Below, piece by piece: positions 57,407 to 64,000 of a stretch of 64,000 nt of DNA. Source of the stretch: Algimonas porphyrae (GTDB lineage Bacteria; Pseudomonadota; Alphaproteobacteria; Caulobacterales; Maricaulaceae); assembly GCF_041429795.1 (NCBI RefSeq), contig NZ_CP163424.1, positions 682,001-746,000 of the forward strand, read 5' to 3'. The first letter of the stretch is position 1, and every line of letters starts with the position of its first letter. Position numbers and translations under genes: made by a program. Under the pieces are notes generated by a model that was given only the letters and a program-made list of their open reading frames with translations, was not told where the DNA came from and ran no database searches.

Positions 57407-58072
57407 TTATACGGGTTCGGACGGCAGCGCCAAGCTGGCAATCTCAGCACGGAGTTCCGCGATGCCCAGACCCTTCTCAGAACTGGTCAGAGCGATGGCA
57501 GGGAAGGCGGCAGGACGCTTGGCGATGGCCTGAGCGGTCTCTTCATGCATTCGGGTCAGCTGGCCTTTTTTCAGCTTGTCGGCCTTGGTCAGAACCAGCT
57601 GATAGGTCACAGCGGTTTCGTCCAGCATGTCCATCAGTTCCAGATCGACGGGTTTGAGCCCGTGGCGGCTGTCGATCAGCATGAAGACGCGGCGCAATGT
57701 GGCGCGCCCCCTCAGAAATTCGCGCGTCAGACGGGTCCATGCCTGCACCTTGTGCTTGGGCGCCTTGGCATAGCCATAGCCCGGCAGATCGACCAGGTTC
57801 AGGCGGCCCTGGGCGTCGAAATAGTTAAGTTCCTGCGTCCGGCCCGGCGTGTTGGAAGCCCGGGCGAGGCCCGCATGATTGGTCAGCGCATTGATCAGCG
57901 TGCTCTTACCGACATTGGATCGCCCGGCGAAGCAGACTTCTGGCGGCCCCATGGGCGGCAGCGTCGCCAGCGACACGGCCGATTTCATGAAGGTGACGGG
58001 CCGCGCAAATAGCAGGCGGCCCGCTTCGATCTCTTCAGATTGATAGGTGCGTTCTGTCAGGACAGGCTTCAC
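57407..58072 (-). CDS. engB: Ribosome biogenesis GTP-binding protein EngB (YihA/YsxC)
   Basis: 221 residues from GTG 58072, whose first base is the last base of the yidC stop codon (TAGTG); this is the only start that avoids overlapping yidC deeply. G1 [20 protein letters not shown]3 [14 protein letters not shown]4 [12 protein letters not shown]. Needed for 50S assembly in many bacteria. Confidence 0.95.
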   Translation of the reverse strand: MKPVLTERTYQSEEIEAGRLLFARPVTFMKSAVSLATLPPMGPPEVCFAGRSNVGKSTLINALTNHAGLARASNTPGRTQELNYFDAQGRLNLVDLPGYGYAKAPKHKVQAWTRLTREFLRGRATLRRVFMLIDSRHGLKPVDLELMDMLDETAVTYQLVLTKADKLKKGQLTRMHEETAQAIAKRPAAFPAIALTSSEKGLGIAELRAEIASLALPSEPV

Positions 58073-59835
58073 TATTCCGCCGCGTCCGCCGGATCCGGCT
58101 TGCCTGTAATCTTGCGGATGAAGGCATCGACCGGCGTGTCTACATTGTTCTTCCGGGTAATGTACCATTGCTGGAAGAAGGACAGCACATTGTTCCAGCA
58201 CCAGTAGAGCAGCAGGCCGGCAGGGAAGCTGGCCAGAATGAACATGAACAGCCACGGCATCAGCTTGAAGATCTTGGCCTGCATCGGATCGCCTGATGGC
58301 GGGGTCAGCGTGTACATCAGGCTCATCGTGATGCCGTAAAGCAGGGCCAGCGGGCCGAGAGCAATAAAGGCGAGAATGCCTGTCGGACGTCCCTCGAAAG
58401 GCAGGAAGCCGAAGCCGTTCAGGATCGAAATCGATTCCGGCGCAGACAGATCCTGAATATAGCCGATGAACGGCGCGTGGCGCAGGTCGATGTCGATGAA
58501 CACGGCCTTGTAGAGGGCGAAGAAGACGAAGATCGTGGGAATGATCGGCAGGCAGCCTGCGGCGGGATTGACGCCTTCCTTTTTGTACAGGCCCATCATT
58601 TCCTGCTGCAGTTTCATGCGGTCGTCCTTGTAGCGCTCCTGCAGCTTCTTGACCTCGGGCATGACCTTTTTCATCTTGGCCTGGCTCTGATACTGTTTGT
58701 TGAACAGCGGGAACATGAGTAGCTTGATGAAGAAGGTCAGCGCCAGAATGCCAAGGCCGTAATTACCGAGCATGCTGCCCAGCCAGGAGAGTGACCACAT
58801 GATCGGACGTACGAGAATGCCCATCATGCCCCAGTCGATGGCGCGGCTCATGCCGATAATGCCAAGCTCGTCCTCATAGGCTTCCAGCACGGGACGTTCC
58901 TTGGCGCCGGCATAGAGATAGGCTGTCGATTGCAGGCTCGCACCCGGGCTCAGCGTCATGGCGTCGGTCGCATAGGCTGAATCCCAGACGGTATTCCCGT
59001 CAATCAGGCTGTGCGTATAGTCGATCGTCGTATTGCCGTCCTGCGGCGCGATGGCGGCGTGAAGCCAGTAACGGTCGGTGATCCCGGCCCAGCCCGCTGC
59101 GCCCGTATTGGACCAGTTTTCCTTCGCGGCCTTTTTGTAGGTATGGTCGTGATAGCTGTCGTCCTGAACCGAGACGGGACCTTCCTGAATAATGAAGAAA
59201 TTCAGCAGCCCTTCCGGCAGATTGACCTGCCGGGCGACACCGCGACGCGTCAGGGTCACGGGCTGTGCGCCGCGATTGGTCAGCACATCGCTGGCCGTAA
59301 CCAGGAAATGATCATCGACGCTCAGGGTCCGTTCGATATCGACGCCCCCGACCGATGTCTGCAGCACGACCGGCATATTGGGGCTGAGTGTCGTTCCGGA
59401 CACGACCGCCCACGGCGTCTCGATCCCGAGCGTGTCGCCGACCGTGCCGGGCAACGTCCAGTTATCGGCCACAAACCCGGCGCGTTCCCCGCCCATGGGG
59501 GAGAGCAGCTCAACCTGTCCGTCGGCCGGATCCAGCGTCTTGTCATAATCGTTCAGCGTGATGTCATCCAGCCGCGACCCGGTGGTCAGCAGGCTGCCGC
59601 GAATGCCCGGCGCGTCGACCGGAATGCGCGTACCCGTCGCGACCAGAACTTCGCGCGGTTGCGCCGGTGTGACGATCTGTTCCGCCACAGGTTGTTCTGC
59701 GGCGAGGCGTTCCATCTCGGCCTGAGCGTCGGCGCGGGCTGCTTCCTGCGTCGGTTGCACGAAAAAGAAGAAATAGGCCATCAGCACCAGTCCGGACAGG
59801 ACGAAGGCCAGGATGAGTCTGCGCTGTTCGGTCAT
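58072..59835 (-). CDS. yidC: Membrane protein insertase YidC
   Basis: 587 residues. N-terminal helix [20 protein letters not shown] (about 7-26), a large periplasmic beta domain to about 340, then the conserved core with [40 protein letters not shown] and [20 protein letters not shown]. The Arg in the groove is present. Part of rpmH-rnpA-yidC-engB. Confidence 0.97.
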   Translation of the reverse strand: MTEQRRLILAFVLSGLVLMAYFFFFVQPTQEAARADAQAEMERLAAEQPVAEQIVTPAQPREVLVATGTRIPVDAPGIRGSLLTTGSRLDDITLNDYDKTLDPADGQVELLSPMGGERAGFVADNWTLPGTVGDTLGIETPWAVVSGTTLSPNMPVVLQTSVGGVDIERTLSVDDHFLVTASDVLTNRGAQPVTLTRRGVARQVNLPEGLLNFFIIQEGPVSVQDDSYHDHTYKKAAKENWSNTGAAGWAGITDRYWLHAAIAPQDGNTTIDYTHSLIDGNTVWDSAYATDAMTLSPGASLQSTAYLYAGAKERPVLEAYEDELGIIGMSRAIDWGMMGILVRPIMWSLSWLGSMLGNYGLGILALTFFIKLLMFPLFNKQYQSQAKMKKVMPEVKKLQERYKDDRMKLQQEMMGLYKKEGVNPAAGCLPIIPTIFVFFALYKAVFIDIDLRHAPFIGYIQDLSAPESISILNGFGFLPFEGRPTGILAFIALGPLALLYGITMSLMYTLTPPSGDPMQAKIFKLMPWLFMFILASFPAGLLLYWCWNNVLSFFQQWYITRKNNVDTPVDAFIRKITGKPDPADAAE

Positions 59836-59895
59836 GAAATAGGCTCGACAGTGGGTGGGATGGGGCGCGCGAAGACAGAGGTCCCGGACGCGCGG

Positions 59896-60285
59896 CTAGC
59901 GGTTCTTGTGGCGATTGTCTTGCGTGGGGCTTTGCCCCGGACTGGGCACGGATTGCAAGGCCCGGCGCGCGTCCTGCTGCAACCTTTTCCAGTCCCGAAT
60001 CGGGGTGCGGTCGCGTGCAATCAGCACATAATCATGCCCTGCATGGCCGAGTTCGGGCAAAAGCTCGCGGGCGATGACCCGCAGGCGGCGTTTCGCCCGG
60101 TTGCGGATAACGGCGTTGCCGATGCGTTTCGTGGCCGTCACGCCATAGCGAATGACCTGATGGTCGGCGTTGGCGCGGCATTGTACCACAATAGCCCCGC
60201 GGGCGGCGTAATCGCCCTCCCGGACATACAAAAACTCGGACCGCTTTGTCAGCGCCCCGAGTTCAATGTCTTGATTATGAGTCAC
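59896..60285 (-). CDS. rnpA: Ribonuclease P protein component
   Basis: 129 residues. The RNR signature IGNAVIRNRAKRRLRVIARE (about 57-76) and LTKRSEFLYVREG at the N-terminus are diagnostic. A 60-base gap separates it from yidC; yidD, often found there, is absent. Confidence 0.95.
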   Translation of the reverse strand: MTHNQDIELGALTKRSEFLYVREGDYAARGAIVVQCRANADHQVIRYGVTATKRIGNAVIRNRAKRRLRVIARELLPELGHAGHDYVLIARDRTPIRDWKRLQQDARRALQSVPSPGQSPTQDNRHKNR

Positions 60286-60312
60286 GGGCGAGAGGCCCGA
60301 TCCAAAATCTGT

Positions 60313-60447
60313 CTATGCAGACAGGACCTTACGGCCCTTGGCGCGACGACGCGCCAGAACCTTACGGCCATTCTTTGTCGCCATGCGTGCGCGGAAGCCG
60401 TGACGGCGGGCGCGGACAAGGTTGGACGGCTGGAAAGTACGTTTCAT
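60313..60447 (-). CDS. rpmH: 50S ribosomal protein L34
   Basis: 44 residues, [20 protein letters not shown] then [19 protein letters not shown] and the end KVLSA. Exact length and sequence pattern of L34. It precedes rnpA by 27 bases in the classical rpmH-rnpA order. Confidence 0.97.
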   Translation of the reverse strand: MKRTFQPSNLVRARRHGFRARMATKNGRKVLARRRAKGRKVLSA

Positions 60448-60515
60448 CGGACTACTCGAAAATTAGGTGGCGTTAGCGCAGGCGGACAAACCCGTCTCCG
60501 AAACAACAGACGCGG

Positions 60516-60544
60516 CCATTATGAGGGTGAGCGGGTGAAGTCAA
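60516..60544 (-). promoter_or_regulatory. Promoter of rpmH-rnpA
   Basis: On the minus strand TTGACT (60544-60539), 17 bases, TAATGG (60521-60516), about 70 bases before the rpmH ATG. Same -10 hexamer as the rplC promoter. Confidence 0.65.
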
Positions 60545-60612
60545 GCAGGGAGGACAGGGCTTCGCCTGCTTTTGACCTGTAAAGTACGGGCTTTGATGCG
60601 GTGTAGGATCAT
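60541..60612 (-). pseudogene. Vestigial start of a further array B copy
   Basis: The stop of the last full array B gene overlaps an ATG (60612-60610) that reads MILHRIKAR and then diverges, ending in TGA after 23 codons. MILHRIKA matches the family head MILRRIKA at seven of eight residues, and the DNA matches copy 1 at most positions over 26 bases. The remnant's TGA lies inside the rpmH -35 hexamer. Confidence 0.6.
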
Positions 60613-61343
60613 GGCTGACTTTTCTCCAGCGCGGCTATCAATTCATCGGATATGTCACGAAAGTCGGTGAGCATATTGGCTTGCTGCGCCGCAAGAACCT
60701 GACGAAGGGATAAAGCATTATCGAATTCCAGATTTTGCCTTACGGATTGGAGGTCAAATTCAAAGCGGTCCGTGTGCGTGAAATTGGTATATCGATCATC
60801 CGTCTTGAAACTGTTTCCAAGAACAAATGTGGACATAAAAACCGGCACAACACTTGTCGCTCTGAATTCTTCGCTCGTCCCGTCGATTGTTCTGATGGTC
60901 GAGAGCTGTGTATCCCATTGGGACATAAGATCTCGCAATGCCTCGTCGTTTAGCAGGCTTAAGCCTCCCGATGATGAGAGCTCATCGAAATTGCGGTAAG
61001 TGACAGTGAGTGACGTGCTGCGAAGTGCCGACATGGCAAGCCTGTTGAAGTCCTCCTCGGTCAACGCCGGCCCGTCCTCGGACAGGCGTTTGCGGAGTGC
61101 AGAGGCGTCGCTGGCACGCTGCAGGGCATAGGCCTCAAGCGACACCAAGTCATCGCGGGCCATAGTCAGTTCAGTGCTAAAACCGTCGAGTTGAGTGGCT
61201 AGCCTTTCCCGCTCCGCCCTAACCTCATTCCAGTTCGCGACCTGAATACCGATGAACACGCCAATCACGACGATGCAGAAGTCAATGCCGACCGCGAACC
61301 AGTTCTCATTCTCGACATGAGCTTTGAAGCGGCGGAGAATCAT
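60609..61343 (-). CDS. Array B, copy 4: membrane-anchored protein of unknown function
   Basis: 244 residues. Head MILRRFKAHVENENWFAVGI, then a helix DFCIVVIGVFIGIQVANWNE (about 21-40). A coiled-coil-like region (about 40-80) leads to the motif NFDELSSSGGLSLLNDEALR (about 119-138), shared by the array. The layout resembles proteins annotated DUF6090 (basic head, one helix ending in NWNE, soluble tail with SSG-x-L). No function known. Confidence 0.75.
   Translation of the reverse strand: MILRRFKAHVENENWFAVGIDFCIVVIGVFIGIQVANWNEVRAERERLATQLDGFSTELTMARDDLVSLEAYALQRASDASALRKRLSEDGPALTEEDFNRLAMSALRSTSLTVTYRNFDELSSSGGLSLLNDEALRDLMSQWDTQLSTIRTIDGTSEEFRATSVVPVFMSTFVLGNSFKTDDRYTNFTHTDRFEFDLQSVRQNLEFDNALSLRQVLAAQQANMLTDFRDISDELIAALEKSQP
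61224..61343 (-). repeat. Constant head repeat, unit 4 of array B
   Basis: About 120 bp encoding the first 40 residues. The same block recurs at 61964-62083, 62725-62844 and 63465-63584; the two middle units are nearly identical. Similarity drops sharply beyond each unit. Confidence 0.8.
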
Positions 61344-62083
61344 ACGGGGGGCTCAGCTATTGGTGTTTCGCCGACCAACTGATCAAGCCGATGTCTCAAA
61401 TCAGAAAAACCACTCTCAATAAGAACCACACGTTGTTGCAGTGCATCTTGAAAATCGAGGTTCATCGTCATGGCATTCAGGAAGCGCTGGTTTCTTCGCA
61501 TCTCCAAGTGGTCGCAGGTGGCGGCAACACGCACCTCTCCACGCTCGTCAATATAATGTCGGAGTTGCATGAGGTCAGGATAGTTTTGGCTGGGGTCGGA
61601 AATGTAACGGCCGCGTTTCTCGACAAGATCATCGATATAGCGCGCAGCCTGTGAAATTGAAGACAAGGCTCTTTTCAGCTCCGCATCTGAAATGAGATCC
61701 ATGCCGCGGTTCTGTTGCAATTCTTCGACACTTGGCAGGATCGGCACTGCAGACGAGACAATAGCCGATGCACTCAACCCTTGGCACTCATCAGTGGTGA
61801 GAGGATCCGGGACTTCCGCTGCCAACTTTGTCAAGCCGGATTCAAATGCCTGAAAACGACGGTTCTGACGCCCAATGCTTCCAAGGATCAGGGCTTCGGC
61901 GCTTACGGTTTCCTGATGCAGACGCATTAAGAATGCTGCCTCCTCGGTCTTCAGGATTCTAGCCTCATTCCAGTTCGCGACCTGAAGACCGATGAAGACA
62001 CCGACAACGACGATAAAGAAATCAATCCCCACCGCGAACCAGTTCTCATTCTCAACATGGGCTTTGATGCGGCGGAAGATCAT
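61340..62083 (-). CDS. Array B, copy 3: membrane-anchored protein of unknown function
   Basis: 247 residues. Head MIFRRIKAHVENENWFAVGI, helix ending GLQVANWNEAR. The array motif is divergent here: VEELQQNRGMDLISDAELKR. Tail otherwise unrelated in detail to its neighbours. Stop overlaps the next ATG by four bases. Confidence 0.75.
   Translation of the reverse strand: MIFRRIKAHVENENWFAVGIDFFIVVVGVFIGLQVANWNEARILKTEEAAFLMRLHQETVSAEALILGSIGRQNRRFQAFESGLTKLAAEVPDPLTTDECQGLSASAIVSSAVPILPSVEELQQNRGMDLISDAELKRALSSISQAARYIDDLVEKRGRYISDPSQNYPDLMQLRHYIDERGEVRVAATCDHLEMRRNQRFLNAMTMNLDFQDALQQRVVLIESGFSDLRHRLDQLVGETPIAEPPV
61964..62083 (-). repeat. Constant head repeat, unit 3 of array B
   Basis: 120 bp, differing from the unit at 62725-62844 at only a handful of positions, many of them silent. 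Confidence 0.8.
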
Positions 62084-62844
62084 CGCATGCGCTCCAATGT
62101 GAGGTCGATTTCGGCGATGGCCGCTTCAGCCAGGTCGATCTCCTGACGTAAATCTTGCGGATAGGAGACAATGAACCCAATCCATTCTGTCAATGTCAGC
62201 GCCATGCGGCCGTCAGAACGGATCGTGTCAACCGTGCGCTTGGACAGTTCGGGTGGAAATTGTTCCGGACAATCAAGTGAAAGGGTTTCACGACCGCTCT
62301 GTACTTCGTAGCAGTCCTCCCAGTAGACCTCTTGAATGTCCACCGGGATCCGCTGGCGGACAAGACTGCGATACTCAGGCAGAACATTCCCTGAAATAAT
62401 CAGGATGTCATTACGAAGATGATATGCGGCTATGGCATCAACGATTTCACGGGATGTCGGGAGTCCTTCGCGACGCATTTCCTGAAAAATATCGCGGGGG
62501 ACGGCCGTCGTCTGCCACTGTGAGGCGTGAAAGAAATCTATCAAGACAGGCCAGCACTGGTCCCCACAGTCGCGATTGCTCTGAAGAAATACGAGTGAGC
62601 GTCGTCCCGCTTCGCTGACCTGACGGAATGAATCGATTCGTCCTTTCGTGATATGGATCGCGGCCTCCAGCTCACCCTTCAATTCAACGAGCATAATCCG
62701 CTCGCGTTCGACTTCACTCCGCGCCTCATTCCAGTTCGCGACCTGAAGACCGATGAAGACACCAACAACGACGATAAAGAAATCAATCGCAACCGCGAAC
62801 CAGTTCTCGTTCTCAACATGGGCTTTGATGCGGCGGAGGATCAT
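62080..62844 (-). CDS. Array B, copy 2: membrane-anchored protein of unknown function
   Basis: 254 residues. Head MILRRIKAHVENENWFAVAI, helix ending GLQVANWNEAR. The tail holds two cysteines close together (SNRDCGDQCWPVL, about 94-106) not present in the other copies, and the motif position reads IFQEMRREGLPTSREIVDAI. ATGA overlaps on both sides. Confidence 0.75.
   Translation of the reverse strand: MILRRIKAHVENENWFAVAIDFFIVVVGVFIGLQVANWNEARSEVERERIMLVELKGELEAAIHITKGRIDSFRQVSEAGRRSLVFLQSNRDCGDQCWPVLIDFFHASQWQTTAVPRDIFQEMRREGLPTSREIVDAIAAYHLRNDILIISGNVLPEYRSLVRQRIPVDIQEVYWEDCYEVQSGRETLSLDCPEQFPPELSKRTVDTIRSDGRMALTLTEWIGFIVSYPQDLRQEIDLAEAAIAEIDLTLERMR
62725..62844 (-). repeat. Constant head repeat, unit 2 of array B
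   Basis: 120 bp; closest partner is the unit at 61964-62083. Confidence 0.8.
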
Positions 62845-63584
62845 CGGCTGAGGTCCTCCGCGATCAGCGTCTCGATCCGGCTCACGAGCCGCTTCTGCTG
62901 CTCGGCCAGCTCCCGGTTATTGTCGATGGTCCCGAGCACCATCATGGATTGCTGCACAAAGGCGGGGTTTTCGAAGAAGGTGTCTGGCGTGAAGGCGAGC
63001 GTTTCGATATCGCCATAGGAGGGAAGCCCGTCTGCACGCGCGTTGGCGGGATCGGCCCGCAGCGTGCTATAAAGTATGCGTCGGAGATCCCGCATGTCGT
63101 TCAGATAGAGTTGGAAGGCCTGTAACGCGACCTCGCTGACGGCGTCGAATTCGTAGAGATCCGAGCGCAGATCAGAATTATCGATCACGGACAGCTCTCC
63201 GTCAGAGACCAATTCTTCGAAGACGGACGGCGATGTCGCCGGAAAAACACCCGCCACGACTTCGTTCATCAGTGCTGCGGGTGTCTTGCCCTCATCGTCG
63301 CTGAGGCGGTCCGGCCCTTCATCATGCAGCTGGAGGAGACGCAGTAGCGCCAACTCGGCTGTGTCAGATGCGGCGATAACTCTATCGAGACGCCCATCAA
63401 CATAGCCGAATTCCGCATCAAGCCGTTCAAGATAGGCGCGTTCACGGCGATCTTCAGCGCGGCTCTCATTATAGTTCGCGACCTGAATGCCAACAAACAC
63501 GCCCATCACGACGATGACGAAATCAATCCCGACGGCGAACCAGTTTTCCTTTTCGACATGGGCTTTGATACGGCGCAGGATCAT
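62841..63584 (-). CDS. Array B, copy 1: membrane-anchored protein of unknown function
   Basis: 247 residues. Head MILRRIKAHVEKENWFAVGI, helix ending GIQVANYNESR. Motif VFEELVSDGELSVIDNSDLR near 121-140. Tail ends in a helix EQQKRLVSRIETLIAEDLSR. ATGA overlaps on both sides. Confidence 0.75.
   Translation of the reverse strand: MILRRIKAHVEKENWFAVGIDFVIVVMGVFVGIQVANYNESRAEDRRERAYLERLDAEFGYVDGRLDRVIAASDTAELALLRLLQLHDEGPDRLSDDEGKTPAALMNEVVAGVFPATSPSVFEELVSDGELSVIDNSDLRSDLYEFDAVSEVALQAFQLYLNDMRDLRRILYSTLRADPANARADGLPSYGDIETLAFTPDTFFENPAFVQQSMMVLGTIDNNRELAEQQKRLVSRIETLIAEDLSR
63465..63584 (-). repeat. Constant head repeat, unit 1 of array B
   Basis: 120 bp; the most diverged of the four visible heads, with NYNE in place of NWNE. 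Confidence 0.75.
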
Positions 63585-64000
63585 GGCTGACGCCCCCCCG
63601 TTTTCGGCGGCGGGAGCCGCGCGAATATCGCGTCGACGCGTTTCGTCTGGTTCGCGGCCATGCCTGCGGATACCTGCGACAGGCTCATCATATAGCGCAA
63701 ATCGCGCTCTAGCTCGCTATCGGATTGTAGAATTGAGGCGAGCGCAATCAGATCAATCTCGGCGTTCGGTGGAGGCGGACAGGCGATGAGCAGATGGATG
63801 TCCTGATCGGTCACATTGTAACACGCCGACTGGAAATAGGCCTGCAGCGTCAGCGGGATTATTCGCCGGACCCGCTCGCGATAATCCGGGATCGTGCTGA
63901 TCGTGGATAGACCGGCAAACGTGTAAAGTGCAGCCAGATCATTCACGAGGGCCTGATCATCCAATAGGGCGAGGTGACCCGAACTGATGATTTCATCATA
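63581..64000 (-). CDS. Array B, further copy, 5' end beyond the window
   Basis: The frame stays open to the window edge; a TTG at 63964 is not a credible start because the codons upstream read YDEIISSGHLALLDDQALVN across it, matching the array motif. So this is the C-terminal part of a fifth paralogue, about 140 residues visible. Its head is not seen. Stop overlaps the copy 1 ATG by four bases. Confidence 0.7.
   Translation of the reverse strand, partial: YDEIISSGHLALLDDQALVNDLAALYTFAGLSTISTIPDYRERVRRIIPLTLQAYFQSACYNVTDQDIHLLIACPPPPNAEIDLIALASILQSDSELERDLRYMMSLSQVSAGMAANQTKRVDAIFARLPPPKTGGRQP

Noticed and set aside
59832-60020. Possible yidD between rnpA and yidC
   Set aside because: The frame overlaps rnpA and lacks the YidD cysteine and HP-C-x-Y pattern.
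61224-63584. Regularly spaced direct repeats suggesting a CRISPR-like array
   Set aside because: Units are 120 bp, about 740 bp apart, and encode the N-termini of successive proteins.

Overview
The window is about 64 kb of a moderately GC-rich alphaproteobacterial chromosome. Ribosomal, tuf/fusA and rpoA sequences, the str-S10-spc-alpha order with adk inside it, an EipA/DUF1134 gene and short intergenic spacers all fit. Placement near Hyphomonadaceae/Maricaulales is inference only. Everything is chromosomal; I saw no rRNA or tRNA gene, CRISPR array or intact transposon.

Layout. 0-5.6 kb: mechanosensitive channel, CPA2 antiporter, dnaN, recF and a UbiH-type hydroxylase. 5.8-15.5 kb: ftsK, a YhhN protein, a divergent marR/CPBP pair with a clear palindromic operator, a small unknown gene, an AbgT transporter, an HD phosphohydrolase, xerC and a lipoprotein dipeptidase. 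15.5-18.6 kb: a gene-poor, partly AT-rich stretch with a strongly structured segment, a degraded higB toxin beside an intact higA antitoxin, an AT-rich secreted protein gene and the broken 5' end of a serine recombinase gene. It looks like a decaying mobile island.

18.6-23.6 kb: the str operon rpsL-rpsG-fusA-tuf-rpsJ, closed by a strong terminator directly after rpsJ. 23.6-33.6 kb: accessory DNA that separates rpsJ from rplC. It holds a tandem array of four small membrane proteins, an ABM-domain lipoprotein, an S41-like protease, two membrane LytTR regulators, a Rossmann FAD/NAD protein and two paralogous amidohydrolase lipoproteins. 33.7-48.5 kb: rplC to rplQ, including secY, adk and rpoA, with fresh promoters before rplC and rpsM and terminator-like hairpins inside the spc part. 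rplO is unusual: the L15 domain is fused through an Ala/Lys linker to a DUF2853-like domain.

48.7-60.5 kb: eipA-like lipoprotein, thioesterase, pyrD, a DUF952 gene, amtB, an SDR, a small unknown gene divergent from an S24/LexA-like repressor, a pyrimidine 5'-nucleotidase-type HAD, a twin-DUF1036 protein, and argB; then engB-yidC-rnpA-rpmH (rpmH is only 44 codons). 60.5-64 kb: a second tandem array of at least five membrane proteins, the last cut by the window edge.

The best candidate for something undescribed is the pair of arrays. They are unrelated in sequence but built alike: a nearly constant N-terminal membrane head, a diverged tail, ATGA overlaps at every junction, and a vestigial start of one more copy at the 3' end of each.
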